Source: Micropterix aruncella
Taxonomy: Eukaryota > Arthropoda > Insecta > Lepidoptera > Micropterigidae
DNA: 64,000 bases
Assembly: GCA_944548615.1 (NCBI GenBank)
Contig: OX155972.1
Location: 3,213,625 to 3,277,624, forward strand
Direction: 5' to 3'
Shown piece after piece: positions 1 to 11,724 of the stretch. Under the pieces are notes generated by a model, which searched no databases, was not told the DNA's origin, and saw only the letters and a program-made list of their open reading frames with translations. Made by a program: the position numbers and the translations under genes. Each line of letters begins with the position of its first letter. The first letter of the stretch is position 1.

Positions 1-174
1 TATAGTCAAATTGGCATGCAAATACATACATACATACATATGCAGTAAAAATATAACCCTTCTTTTGGAAGTCAGGAAATAAATCATAGCACTCAGTACT
101 AACCAAACCACACTCATAATTTCATCACAGGTAAAAAGTTTTACCGCCCAACGAAGTGAACACGGGTCAGCTAG
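1..174 (+). mobile_element. Helitron 3' end, cut by the window edge
   Basis: The last 174 bp match the 3' parts of the two fuller Helitrons at 20492 and 47208, ending CACGGGTCAGCTAG followed by T. The subterminal hairpin seen in the others (GCCCA...TGGGC) is decayed here to GCCCA...TGAAC. Confidence 0.75.
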
Positions 175-204
175 TTGATTATATAGCAGATTAGATTGTT
201 CAAC

Positions 205-2150
205 GCCGTACTACGATTTAGCATCTGGAGCTGTCTACAACGGGCGAACCCATCGCCCCGGCGATCTTGATCAGCGTAGAAGACTGGGGACGAAACAGTC
301 TAAGGAACAGTAACCGCTGCGTAAGGTCCTCTCCACAGTGTCTACCGAATCTATCGCGGACCACGGCATCTTTTGTTCGGCTGTTCACCCGGTATAGGGT
401 AGCCGATTGGTCGTTTCTAGAGCAATTGCCGTAAGATTAACAACCGCGCCCGTTCTATATGAAACAAAGACGTTTCCAGACTTCCTCGGCTATCTGTCGG
501 AATGCACAATCGATTGGATAAGTCGCTCGGTGCGCAAACCGTCCAGGAGCGCCCGAAGTGCGATTCCCAGGGAAACTGGCCCACAGACATAGAGTCCTAC
601 CCGGGCTCGCACTTCTGCTTGGAAGCTTCCGGATGGGTGTTGACCTGTGAGTGCGGCCGACCTTAACTACACAGGTCATATTGGCTGAACTGAACTGGAC
701 TCATTAGCTCCCGCTACGATTTAGCAACAACTAGAGTTGTCATCTACAACGGGCGAACCCGTCACATCAGGAAGTTTTAACGAAATGTATCGTTCTGTGA
801 GGTGAGCGCAAAAGACTTAGGACAAAACAGTCGACCGTCAAGCTCCACCACCTGCCCGCCAGAGGCCAACGCCTTACGCACCTGCAAAGGTATCCAGCGG
901 GTAGCCTCACCCCCTATTTACCAGTTTTGGCAGGATATCTCCGTCTGGAATTAACCTTCAGGATACCTCCGTCCTCCCGACTGGTTACAGGTCCGAAATT
1001 ACTTACGCGACTTCTACTATTGTAATTACAGCGGTAATTCAGTTAGAATGTATCGCGGACCTGGGCGTTCTTTACCCATAGTGCCATACGGGACCGAGTG
1101 GCCCAAGGTCATTTCAAGAGTGGCATGACAACAGGTCAACATCCACCTCCGTTGCTTAGGAAACAGTGTATTTCCATAGTCTCCAGACCCCTTCAGCAAT
1201 TAGTCAGAGTGCTCAACCGATTGGCTTCGCTGAACGGTGCGCAAACCATTCAGTGGCGTCGGGATGCAATTCCGCCGGGAGACACCGGTCCACCAGCTCT
1301 GAGGCCTGAGACACGGGAGTCTTACCCGGGGTAGCCTTCCACTCAAGGAGGCTTCTGATTAGGAGCTGAATCGTGAGTTGAGCCGATCCGAGAAGAAAAT
1401 GGATCTTGTGGCCCAAGATGCACGAAACCAGTCACCACTACGATTTAGCAACTTGGGTTGTCGACTACAGCGGGCGAGCCCGCCACCTCAGGAAGTTTTA
1501 ACGATTAGTCGTTCTATCTCCCTGGAAGTGAGCGCAGAAGACTTGGGGACAAAACAACCCACCGTCTAGCTACGCCACGAGTCCGTAAGAGACCAAAGCC
1601 TTAACCGCGAGATAGCCAGAAGTGTTACCCGGCGGGCTTACACTCACGCCCTTACTTCCAATTGTGACCAGATTACTCCAGTCTCTAGACTGGTAGTTCG
1701 AGGTCGCTTGCGCGGTCCTCTCCCTCACGAAGCGGTGAAACGGTGTATACCGAATCTATCGCGGACCACGGCGTCCTTTGCCCGGCTGTTCACCCAGGAT
1801 CGGGTAGCCGATGGTCGTTTCAAGAGCAGTCGCCGTAAGGTCCGCAACCACCCCCGCTCTATAGGAAACAGTACTGCTTCCAGACTCCCCCGACTGTTAG
1901 TCAGAGTGCACAGTCGATTGGCTTACGCCGCACGGTGCGCAGACCGTCCAGGAGCGCCAGAAGTTTGATTCCCAGGGGAAACTAACCATAAGGCGAGAGT
2001 CCTACCCAGGCTCGCACTTCATGCGTGGAGGCCGTCGGATGGGTGTTGACCCGTGAGTGTGACCAACCCTGAACAGAATAGGTCTTCGTGGCCAACTCAG
2101 CAAGGGCCCATTAACTCCCAACTACGATTTAGCAGCTAGGATTTTACTAC
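205..2150 (+). repeat. family A repeat, about three tandem ~700-bp monomers
   Basis: Head-to-tail monomers start with CTACGATTTAGCAAC near 212, 713, 1437 and (truncated) 2124, and end with a GGGCCCATTAACTCCC-like motif. They share a GGGCGAACCCGTCACC-like block, a GTGAGCGCAGAAGACTT block and an AGTGCACAGTCGATTGGC-like block. No frame is conserved between copies, so the short ORFs are incidental. G+C is clearly higher than the surroundings. The type of element is unknown to me. Other copies lie at 18960-20325, 21769-22020, 23925-24235, 27755-27990, 55995-56150 and 62640-62890. Confidence 0.75.
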
Positions 2151-2559
2151 GGAACGCAAAGTGTATATGGTACTTATAGTACCAAACATTCATTAATCAT
2201 TTATATGTTCCATATGGCGCCGTTCGTGGTATGACAGTATGACGGCGCACTATAGATGGCGCTCTGAACACGCTGTTGCGGTATCCTATCTCGAAATAAA
2301 ATAATAATGTAATACTCCTAAATCTTATTATTTTAATATTATTTACATAAAGACGTCAGTTTTTAATTTATTTTTTATTTATTTATTTTATTGGAATTAT
2401 CAAATTAACCATTTACAATAATTATAATATTAAAACAAATGGCAAGAACTTTCCTCTTTCATTCACTGGCTAGTGCTGCCCAACTGGGATATACCCGTTC
2501 CAGGGCAAGCAATTTATATTATCACATTTAAAGCGAGGGTCGATGAACCAACGAAACAC

Positions 2560-3249
2560 TATAATAATATTAATAATTAAAAAACATATACAATAATAAT
2601 AAATATATATAATAATAAAATTTTAATAAAAAATTACAATATTATATAGGAAATAGAAATACTAAATACATTAGAATACACATATACATACATACATACA
2701 TATAAACACAATATATGTTAAGTTAACTTCAACTTATTCTACTACATCGATTATTGCATGGATAGATAAACGCTCTTCTTGCAACAGCCATTTATTTATT
2801 TTGCTTTTAAACAAATGACAATTGGGGCTGGTTTTTATGCCACTGCTTAATTTATTATAAAGTCTTGTAGCTTTGAAAGAGTAGTGTCGCTGTCCGAAAG
2901 TCGTTTTCATCCTAGGTACATTCAAATTATCACTGAGGAGTTGTCTAATGGGGTTCTTGTGCGTAATAATAAAAGATTTATTTTGTTTGGCCACGAAAAC
3001 CCAACGTAGGGCAGTTTTAATAAATAATAACCTAGCATCCAAAACTTGAGCATCTTTAAAGAGTTCATTAGAAGAATATTGATATGGTTTGCGATGCATG
3101 ATTTTTAAAATACATTTTTGCGCTGTTAGAAGTGGCGTCAGGAGGGTTTTGCAGCACCCACCCCACCCAATTATACCATAGTTAATAAGGGTTTCACATA
3201 ATGAAAAATACACTATATTGCAAAATACAATTTGGTATACAGGTTTCAA
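2560..3249 (-). pseudogene. non-LTR retrotransposon RT C-terminal fragment
   Basis: A 171-codon open frame at 2734-3249 contains AQKCILKIMHRKPYQYSSNE, LFKDAQVLDARLLFIKTALR and an ATRLYNKLSSGIK-like end. This is the usual C-terminal pattern of Jockey-like reverse transcriptases, after the catalytic palm. Microsatellite-like TAA-rich DNA at 2560-2733 probably holds the 3' UTR and tail. It is a 5'-truncated, dead copy. Confidence 0.65.
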
Positions 3250-3859
3250 TACGTAATCATTACGTACGTTATTGTCCAGATAGAGTAATATAATACATTC
3301 CTGTATTATTTCTGTAATATAATCAGCCTACATTTAAATCGATAGATGAAACTAATAAATAATAACATACAATTATTGTATATTATTATTGTTACACGAA
3401 TGCCCAAAAAAGGAGTGTTATGTGTTCAGGATTCATTTATGTATGTTTTCTGTTTCTTTATTCCACCATAACTTCTAAACGCTTGAACCGATTTAGAAGT
3501 GTGTCATATGCTCCCCGGCGTCATATGCTACGTGCCGCGACCCCTTGCTCTCAAATAAGGAGAACTTAGCGTCTGTAATATTAATATTAATTATAATAAT
3601 AATAATTAATTAATTAAAATAATATTAATTATAATTGCCTACCACCAAACATTAAAGACAATAAAATGTCATATATGGACATTTAAAAATAGTTTGAGTG
3701 TCTACCTCTTAAATTGTACAAATGTAGATATTGAACACCTTATTAGATAATTGAATCTTTAAAATAAAAACATAATAGTATATGTAGTAATATAAATTGA
3801 TGATTTCTAAACATAATTTTATTTTTATTTTTGTGAATTTATTCAGTATATTATTAAGA

Positions 3860-4362
3860 AAATCATCAGGGACTGCTTGGAGCAGGAACATCGGGCTTCC
3901 TGGAAACAGAACCAGGGATGTCGCCAGGCAAAAGCCATGATGGAGCAACAACTACAGAAGAAAACCAAGGCCCTACTTGACATGAGCAAGAAGAACCTTA
4001 GAACCACTATCGGTCTCCTCACCGGGCACACGACCCTTAGAGCTCATCTATTCAACCTAGGCTTGACCGAGAGCAAGGACTGCCGAATATGTGGCGAGGA
4101 ACCTGAAGACAGCATACACATTGTTGGTCGCTGTCCAGGGCTCGCCGCCAAAAGACACAGTTTACTGGGACGAGCCTTTCTCGAACTCAGCGATCTGCCC
4201 AACTTGAAGGTCAGTGATCTACTTGGACTGGTAAGAAGTACCGGGCTACTAGCTGACCACTGACCTAACCACACAGTGGGTAGTTACAAAAGACCTTACA
4301 GATCTAGGTGACATCAAGGGCTGGAAACAAGCCCCCCACTGTATCTACTACTACTACTACTA
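3860..4362 (+). pseudogene. LINE 3' end with CCHC-like C-terminus
   Basis: The open frame to the stop at 4261-4263 contains KKTKALLDMSKKNLRTTIGL, LTGHTTLRAHLFNLGLTESK and CRICGEEPEDSIHIVGRC, a C-x2-C...H...C zinc-knuckle pattern typical after the RNase H domain of R1/Jockey-group LINEs. The 3' UTR ends in a (TAC)n run near 4345-4362. A second copy, split by a nested insertion, lies at 56157-57085. Confidence 0.7.
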
Positions 4363-5571
4363 GTATATTATTAATACTTATTAATACATATATAAATATA
4401 TATACATATTAATGTTTATCATGTTTTTAAATAAAATAATAGGTTATTGAAAATTTTCATGACATTTTTTTACGAATTTTTAATTACGTAGGTAATTGAG
4501 ATATTTCTGTTACATTATGTATGATTTTGTTTATTTATATAAATATAATATTATAGATTTCCTAGGATAATTAAAATAAATTGTCTACGATGGAACAGGC
4601 GGCAGCATAGTTAGGTTAAGACTTTTGTATATTGAATCTAATCATAATTTGAAATCAATAAATAATTTGTGATTTGTAATTTGTAATATAAATCGCCGTG
4701 TTACGCGGTGCGTGTTGACATTCATCATTCGACCGTTTAGTTTCTTCCTCTTCGCAGCCGTCAGGAATAAATCCGGTAGGCCTAGTAACGAAGAGAAATA
4801 TTTGAAATATTAATTTAGCTAAACAAAATATACAAAGTGTTTAATTGTTACAGTCCACAAAATATTACCTATTTTTATAACCGTTTCTGGCTCTTAGGAA
4901 TTTATTCCAATTCAACATTTTCGAAAATTATAAAACTACGCAATTGTACTCATGAATATAAGAAATCCAGTATGTATTTGATAAAACCCTGTTTTTTTTA
5001 ATTGCAGCATAACACCTAAACGCTTGAACCGATTTAAAAGTATGTAATATTGTTAAAATCGTCGTCTGATTGAGTACATTCTAAAAATATACATTTATCT
5101 ATATGGATAAATACATATCACACAAATATTTCATAAAAAACCGTTAAAAAAATATTATAAATACAATAGTACATATAATATTATAATACAATAGTTTTTT
5201 ATTCTTTTTAATATATTTACTTGTTATACATAATTGCTTACATTATTGGGTTTTATAGCCTCTATCATTCTTTTATAAACAACCATTCATTATGAATGTT
5301 ATTATAGATGGCCAATTAAATTGCTATTCATTTCGCCAGATAAAGCTATCAGGGCCACATGCATGTCGCCGACGCAGAATGGGTTGCCAAAATGCACTAT
5401 GACGTTGATCAATCTAATACCTATTATATATAATCAACATCTGCTTTAAAGGCCCTTATTAGAATGTTTGAGAGAACATGAAAGCTTCAATCATAAGTCA
5501 TCCTATGGCTAAACACAGCAGTAGAGACCTGATAACACACGCTGCAAGTGTATGGTGGATTAAAACGGCAA
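4363..5571. other. AT-rich repeat-derived DNA without genes
   Basis: I see no coding signal. A CGCTTGAACCGATTTAAAAG motif near 5017-5036 is a third copy of the old repeat found at 3455-3530 and 38100-38860. The rest is AT-rich. Confidence 0.5.
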
Positions 5572-5960
5572 CTATGCGGACCAAAAGTAGTTGAATCGGG
5601 CTACTTCCAAGCCATAGAAGCTCCTCTCAGCTGCGAGCCTTTGATTCACTGAGTCTTCTTCTACTTCATTGCCGTAGTATAGGATACGGCAATAGTTTTG
5701 ACTGAGTACTATCAGGAGCGCATGCGATGGCAAGAGGTTTCGATCGCCTCCGTTGGGAGGAATTTCAAATTCGGAACAAATAATCATAGAACAGGCAGTT
5801 CGTTCGTCAATGGCAGTCAAACTCCTAGCCTCACATGAACTCCTAATGTAATCTACATGCTGGAGAGGCGGTACTGAGCTTTATTGACTACAAGAAGGCT
5901 TTCGATATAATACAACAATAGCTTGGAACCCGTCGAGATCGACGGTCAGTTTATTGAAAA
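5572..5960. pseudogene. degraded reverse-transcriptase remnant
   Basis: Plus-strand translation near 5870-5915 gives FIDYKKAFDII, the RT palm A-motif region. The surrounding frames are broken. A related remnant with SIDYEKVFDM is at 7573-7612. Both belong to an old non-LTR element. Confidence 0.45.
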
Positions 5961-6035
5961 ATAAACGGAAACATACCTACTTCTTATTTATGTACCTAAA
6001 ATTAGTTGTACACTGCGCGCGTTGCTACGACAAAT

Positions 6036-6148
6036 CGGTCGCATTCGAAATTCAAATTCGCCGCTTTAAAATTCATTCGTCTCTATAAAAAAAGAAGTCA
6101 CTCCTTTCTTCGCGGTCGCATTCGAAATTCAAATTCGCCGCTTTAAAA
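6036..6148. repeat. direct duplication of a 36-bp unit, 77-bp period
   Basis: The same unit beginning CGGTCGCATTCGAAATTC occurs at 6036 and 6113, separated by 41 bp. It is a simple local duplication. Confidence 0.8.
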
Positions 6149-6159
6149 AAAAGAAGAAT

Positions 6160-6345
6160 TTTGGTTATATTGAGGACACTTAAAATTTTCCTTTGGTACG
6201 ATCGGCACCAAACTTCACAGGAACCATCTCCAAACTAATCTAAAGTTTCCCTCAAAAAGTCATCAAAAATCGGTCGAGCGGTTTAGTAGTCCATAGCGGA
6301 CTCACAGACAAACATTCATTTATATATATATATATATATTATATA
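6160..6345 (+). repeat. interspersed repeat ending in a TA microsatellite
   Basis: It contains TCGAGCGGTTTAGTAGTCC followed by ACAAACATTCATT and a (TA)n run at 6321-6345. This ending is common to dispersed insect repeats. It directly abuts a Helitron-like element at 6346. Confidence 0.45.
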
Positions 6346-6564
6346 TCCTACTAATATTAAAAACGCGAAAGTTTGTATGTATGTATGGATGTTTGTTACT
6401 CTTTCACGCAAAAACTACTGAATGGATTTTGATGAAACTTTACAATAATATAGCTTACACATCAGAATAACATATAGGCTATAATTTATAAAGATATATG
6501 GTTTTCTATCATCATTATCACAATTTTCCATCACCACGCGGGTGAAACCGCTGGGCGCAGCTAG
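6346..6564 (+). mobile_element. short Helitron-like element (second family)
   Basis: It starts TCCTACTAATATTAAAAACG and ends GGGCGCAGCTAG, with a GCGG...CCGC hairpin about 10 bp before the CTAG end, as expected of a non-autonomous Helitron (5' TC, 3' CTAG, no target duplication). A truncated, inverted relative lies at 57090-57265. Confidence 0.7.
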
Positions 6565-6884
6565 TAGATAATATTTCTTTGGATTAATTCGATAACGTTG
6601 CGGTGCCTTGCTCATTTGATCTACGATCAGGAATGTCCTGTTCTTGGAGAAAACAGACAGCAACAATCGAAGAGCGACGCGTACGTGATATGACGTGTGA
6701 AAGAAAGTAAATAAAAACTTTTACGCCAATTCAGCTTACTTTAGCAACTATAAGTTAGATGGCGGTAAAATTATTAAAATCTAAAAATTTGATTTTAACT
6801 ATATTGAGTAAAAAATTGGTTTTGTCACACCTAGACTTTTCCGCCAAGCAGACAATCCCCCTCGCGTGCCAAACCCACATCCTC

Positions 6885-7040
6885 CCTCTTCCTATCCCCT
6901 CCCCTCTCCAACTCCCCCCAACCCTCCCTCCTTCTCGCCCAAACCCCTTTCTCCCTACCTTCCCCCACCCCAACTCAGCCCCTTCACCCGCTCCTCCCGC
7001 CCACCCTCCATCCCATCTCCCCTCCTTTCCCTCCCTCCAC
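6885..7040. repeat. long C/T-rich (polypyrimidine) tract
   Basis: About 150 bp are almost entirely C, T and scattered A on the plus strand, with many CCCTCC runs. Two overlapping proline/serine-rich ORFs result from this composition and are not convincing genes. Confidence 0.7.
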
Positions 7041-7099
7041 GCGGAAATCCAGCAGATAACACAAAAAAATATCTTTTTCTCAATTGATGACTTTCTTTA

Positions 7100-7335
7100 T
7101 TTTTCTCTTTTGATGACATATCTACAGACCGAGAGCTTTTTTAGACACCTCAACCAAATTTTTACACCTATCGGTTCTTTCATTTTGGCGGTTTCAGGAA
7201 AAACACGTTGAAAAAATATTTTTCTCTTTTGATGACACATCTAGACACCGAGAGCTTTTTTTAGACACAACCAATTTTTTACACGTAGCCGTTCTCTCAA
7301 TATAGCTGTTACAGGAAAAAACACGTTTCAAATTA
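7100..7335. repeat. two-copy tandem repeat, period ~119 bp
   Basis: A unit starting TTCTCTTTTGATGACA, containing GACCGAGAGCTTTTTT and CAGGAAAAACACGTT, occurs at about 7102 and 7221. The copies differ by small indels. Confidence 0.75.
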
Positions 7336-7344
7336 TTATATAGA

Positions 7345-8200
7345 TCGAGCTGGAGAACTACTTCATCACCGTAGCAAGATCCTTCCACGCCGCTATGAAC
7401 CAGAAGAAATAGATTGAGTACTATCAGGATTACTATCAGGAGCGCATGCGATTGCATGAGGAATTTTGAATTTGGAACAAATATTCGTAATTCGCATAGG
7501 ACACTTTATTTTCCATTGACGAACAACCTCCTCTCCTCACACGAACTCGAAATGGCATCCTATACGATGGAGTGGCGGTTTTGAGCTCTATTGACTATGA
7601 GAAGGTTTTTGATATGATATAAAATATCGAGCTGGAGCACTGTTGAAGGCATGGTGGTATAAATCGACAATATTTGATATGCGGATGATACCTTTCTTCT
7701 TAAAGCGTGTGCCCGATACCGGAAGTAGGCGATCATGACTGCGATTCTTACCTACTCGGCGCACTGAAGAATCGGGAAAACATGGGAGTTTCAACCAAAA
7801 TTAATCACTGGCGATGTGCTTGGTAGAGTTGCAAAGGCAAAGGATCTAAGGGTTCTCTTTGATTCTCAGCTTACGTTCAAGGAGCACATCACTGATTTGT
7901 CCAGGTCCTCTTTTTAGTTGCTAGGTTTCGTTATTCGTAGCCTAAAGCATTTTCAATGTCCCGGTTATGCATACATTGTATAATTCGATTGTGAGCTGTA
8001 GATTGGTAACGAATGCAGTTATATGGAATTCGCATGAGGATCTTTATATCACTATGTTGAAAAAAAACTAAAATGTCTCGTAAGTTTCGTATATTTTAAG
8101 CTATAACCTTCTAAATATCTTATACCCTATTTATAAACTACACCCTTCTAGCTTTTTACTAGGCATGGTGAGGTCACCGAGTGAAACAACCTTGTCAAAT
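7345..8200 (+). pseudogene. degraded non-LTR reverse-transcriptase fragment
   Basis: Broken plus-strand frames contain SIDYEKVFDM (near 7573-7612) and GRVAKAKDLRVLFDSQLTFK followed by EHI (near 7820-7890). The latter is the KDLGVxxDSxLxFxxHI motif of Jockey-like RTs. Several stops and frameshifts are present. Confidence 0.6.
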
Positions 8201-8900
8201 GCATCTAAGTTATAGAGAGCATGGATGGCTAGGTTTCTCTTTATGCATTTCTTGAATGCCACCTCGTTGAGTTTTTAATTTCTGTCGGCAGCAGATTGAA
8301 AAATTTAAAGCCCAATAATAAAAAAGATCTCGGTATAAACCCAGCCGCACTTTTGGAATCACTATGTTATTCTCATTGCATGTGTTATTTTCGTGAAAAT
8401 TCGAGTGCTTTTCGTGGCCTTCCAAATTTGCTCTGGCATAAACTAAACACTGCTAAAAAAAAATACATTTCAGTCATTTTTTTTTTACTTTTAAAGATCG
8501 GATCACAGTGATCACTTTTTTAACCCACATATTGTTCTGAGAGCATATTTTTGCATAATAAAAATACGATTACTATCTGGTGCATTACCCCAGGTCAAAA
8601 TACCATAGCAGCAATATACCATAACATACCATAATAGAGCAAAGCAGGCTGACGACAGCTTGGACTTCACTTGCTCTATATGTACATTCCAAGGCACTTT
8701 TCATCGAGGAGTAGTCCGACAAATTTAACTGATGCCGCAACTTCAACCGGGTAGTTACTTTTAAGAATACGGAGCATAGAATGAATGAAGCAGAGATGAA
8801 TGAATGTCATGAAACGTGGAAAAATAAAGGGTAACACGGACGTCGGAGGCAACACAGATGCACTCCAATACCATGCTACCATGCTGCCTGAATATAATAT
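8201..8900 (-). pseudogene. LINE 3' part, minus strand
   Basis: A minus-strand frame at 8512-8697 reads HIEQVKSKLSSACFALLWYV and YGILTWGNAPDSNRIFIMQK, the RT C-terminal pattern. The downstream part (8206-8430) matches 24640-24930, a second copy of the same element end. Confidence 0.6.
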
Positions 8901-9041
8901 CTAATACCCCTATAGAAAGGTCAAACCGACCAGATAAGACTGAGGAAAAATCTAGTGCAAAGACAGGTCAAAAACGGACGTGGGAACGGGAGCTGCAATC
9001 TCAAAGGACTTAGAGTCAACAGAACAATGGCTTTAGGAAAA

Positions 9042-9086
9042 CATGCAACAGTATTTCAATCCGAAGTTCTGAAATACTGTTGCATG
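9042..9086. repeat. perfect 17-bp inverted repeat with 11-nt loop
   Basis: The left arm CATGCAACAGTATTTCA (9042-9058) is exactly complementary to 9070-9086; the loop is ATCCGAAGTTC. It is too short for a typical pre-miRNA. A similar 16-bp/11-nt hairpin lies at 51088-51130. Confidence 0.85.
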
Positions 9087-9292
9087 AACATTTGAAGAGG
9101 ATATTGGGACTTAGCAACATGCAAAGAATAATAAATTACAATGTATAATTCTTAGTATAAACAGACGATTTTATATCAACGCAGTTATAACTAATACAAT
9201 TCAAAAGAACATTAATTTTCGTCTTTCAAATTCAGCAATATTTAGGTGACGCACGGTAATCCCACTATCAAATATTTCATGCGATTTACGAG

Positions 9293-9355
9293 TATAAATA
9301 AATAGAAGTCTTTTATGTCAGTTAAATCACTTAATTTCAAGCATGGCAAACTGGT
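9293..9355 (+). promoter_or_regulatory. core-promoter-like motif with first coding exon
   Basis: TATAAATA at 9293-9300 is followed 27 bp later by an arthropod initiator TCAGT (9318-9322), then ATG at 9343 and a strong splice donor ACTG|GTAAGT at 9353/9354. Eleven coding bases (Met-Ala-Asn plus two bases) before an intron is a layout common in insect secreted or cuticular protein genes. I could not find a matching second exon, so this may be a gene remnant, a transposon promoter or chance. Confidence 0.35.
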
Positions 9356-9699
9356 AAGTCATCTCTTTCTCTCTATCAACTTTTAATTAAATGGTTTAAA
9401 TATTAATACGGTGTTTAATCTACTATCTGATCGAAGGAACCGAAACAACTTGGATAAGTAAATCTGGTCATCGACACACATCTTATTGGTCAACAACTTC
9501 TCGGCGGCCACATCATTTACTTATAAGGATATATGGACCAGACTACAATACACAGACACACAGTCAGCCAAGCGGCTTTGAAATCACCAAACGCGACGAG
9601 AGTCACATCCAAACTAGCCTGCGATACCCTCAGAATCCTTAATTAACTGTACTCCACAAACATGATAACTACAAATATATAATTCAAAAGACAACCGAT

Positions 9700-10180
9700 G
9701 GGAAATACAAGGATTTACTGAACTAATCATGTGTTTTATTTGTAGCAACTAACCGCTTTTGCAAAGCCAATAGCAATTACTTTTTTTGTAACCTACCCCT
9801 GATTATTGTCTAATCTTAAGTTTTTTGTTAAAAAAAAAATAGTTTTCATGTTTGGGCTTCAGGATCTCAGTTATTTTTTCGTCTTTTGGCAATTTTCCCC
9901 GTTTTAACCCACAAAATACTGAACGGATACTATGCCTGTCCCTGATATAGAACCACCTTCACCCTCAACACAAATTAGCAATAATAATGCACGGATATCG
10001 TCATAGGCAAATACTTTACTCAGTGTGTTATTATAGGATCATGTTTACCATATAGCTTCATTAGTGCTATTAAATGTTTTAGCCATGCAATCGTCATCCA
10101 TCATTGCATAAAGAGGCGACCAGTCGATCGAATTCTGATCGAATGGTCGATCGATTGATCAAACGAATTTTATTGCGTCG
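9700..10180. other. no recognisable feature
   Basis: This stretch is AT-rich without open frames or repeats that I recognise. Confidence 0.4.
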
Positions 10181-10189
10181 AAGCAATAT

Positions 10190-10400
10190 CTTACAGCTTC
10201 TTCTTCTCCGTCGTTCCCTCATTACTGAGGATCGTGGCCACTAGACAACAGTTTGCCTACGAGGCTCCTCCACTTCGACCTGCCTTCTGCATGGCGGGTC
10301 GCAGATTGTATTGACCCTTTGTAACTTCTTTGATGAGGTCATTCCATCTGGCCGGTGATCTGCCTCTGCTTCTTCTTCCCTCCACTTCAATCTTACAGCT
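10190..10400 (-). pseudogene. RTE-like LINE 3' end fragment
   Basis: The sequence matches 39865-40070, where the minus strand encodes an RTE-type RT C-terminus. Here only the last part (SRGRSPARWNDLIKEVTKG-like frame) remains. Confidence 0.6.
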
Positions 10401-10554
10401 AACATTAATCTAATCAGAAAACATATTTTGCGATAAAACTATTATATAAGGCAGCTCGTATCAAATGTATCTGACATTTAAATCCGGCATTTTATAAATT
10501 AAAATGCTAAAAAGGCAATAAACCTGATGGTAGCAATAAGCATGATGGAAGGAG

Positions 10555-11190
10555 ATGAAAGAAATTTATGAGTGTATGTTAACGCGCTTTCTTTTAAAGC
10601 AATACAAAATTGGAGACGAGACAGGTTACAAGCAAGGGAGACGAGACAGGTTAGAACTCTCTGCCTCTTATATAGAATCCTCGCAGATGGCGTGCCGCTT
10701 TATCTTGCCGATAGGTTCACCGCGTTATCGGCGCACGGCCGTCCCCTGAGATCAGAGGGCAATAACCTATTATCCATCCCTGGTCATAGCAGTGACTTTT
10801 TTCATACTTCTTCTCCATGGAAGCTGCACGACTCTGGAATGCTTTACCAAATGATGTTAGAACAGCCCCCAGCATCTCCTCATTCAAGGCCAGGCTCAAG
10901 AAGCATATAACCCTAAAATCCATAAATTAACCAACCCACCTCTCCCCCTCCTTTTTGCTTCCTCTCCTTCCTTTCATCTGCTTCCTTATTTAATTTAAGT
11001 CAGTTGTTTTAATTTTTTAATATCTGTTTCTTTCTAGTTTCTGTTTGTTTCTTTTTTATCACTTGTATTTTTATTGTTCTTTTGCATAGCCAACATAATA
11101 AATATGTTATAAACTCAAGCTATAGGTTAGCTGATAGACATTTCGGCAAGGCAATAAACTCGCCTTTTTATTTAAAATAAAGAGTTTATT
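10555..11190 (+). pseudogene. LINE C-terminal fragment and 3' UTR
   Basis: Plus-strand frames show TLCLLYRILADGVPLYLADR, LLSIPGHSSDFF and, across a frameshift, a remnant of the AARLWNxLP motif, the usual C-terminus of one group of insect LINEs. The 3' part ends in CAATAAACTCGCCTTTTT and a TTA-rich tail near 11130-11190. A similar 3' end is at 53560-53995. Confidence 0.6.
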
Positions 11191-11329
11191 ATTATTATTA
11201 AAATGGGTGCTGTCCTTACATGTGTGGGGAAAGCATGCAAAGGGCTCCATGTACAGAGATGAATTCCGACTTGAAATCACTACTGTGACCAGGGATCGAG
11301 AGCAGTAGGTTTTCTTCAAATCACAGAGG

Positions 11330-11700
11330 GCGCCTGTGAGCTGATAGACTATTGAACCTGTTTATGACATAGCTCGGACCGGCCCCCTCCAATATTCTAT
11401 AGAGCAAGGTGAGGGCTCTCGTATCTCTCCTTTCTCAGGTCGTCAGCCAGTGAAGTCTGCTTCTGTACTCCGTAATATAAATAAAATAAAAATGGAGGTG
11501 CCATGGAATTCACCGACCATAGTCGGGCCCAACCAACATTTTTTACATTTCTGGGGGGTGAGCAGTGGATTCCGGACTAACGACCGGCTGTGGTAGGTTT
11601 AAAACAGCTATCTTGACACATGTGAGCGTTCACCTTACCACCCATTCACTCCCCCAATACTTAGGTCATACTTTCTTAAGTCATTCGTAATGCAAACATT
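11330..11700. repeat. LINE tail fragment of the RLE family
   Basis: The block at 11495-11650 (GCCATGGAATTCACCGACC, then GGTGAGCAGTGGATTCCGGA) is the 3' UTR of the LINE better preserved at 22380 and 52455. Confidence 0.6.
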
Positions 11701-11724
11701 TCACAGCCTTTCAACCCTGGTACC

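Noticed and set aside
1708..1968. ORFs in family A repeats (also at 19663-20167, 21562-21783, 27628-27963)
   Set aside because: Frames are not shared between copies of the repeat, so coding is unlikely.
6759..7211. 150-codon proline-rich ORF on the plus strand
   Set aside because: It spans the polypyrimidine tract; composition keeps the frame open. No domain, no splice or promoter support.
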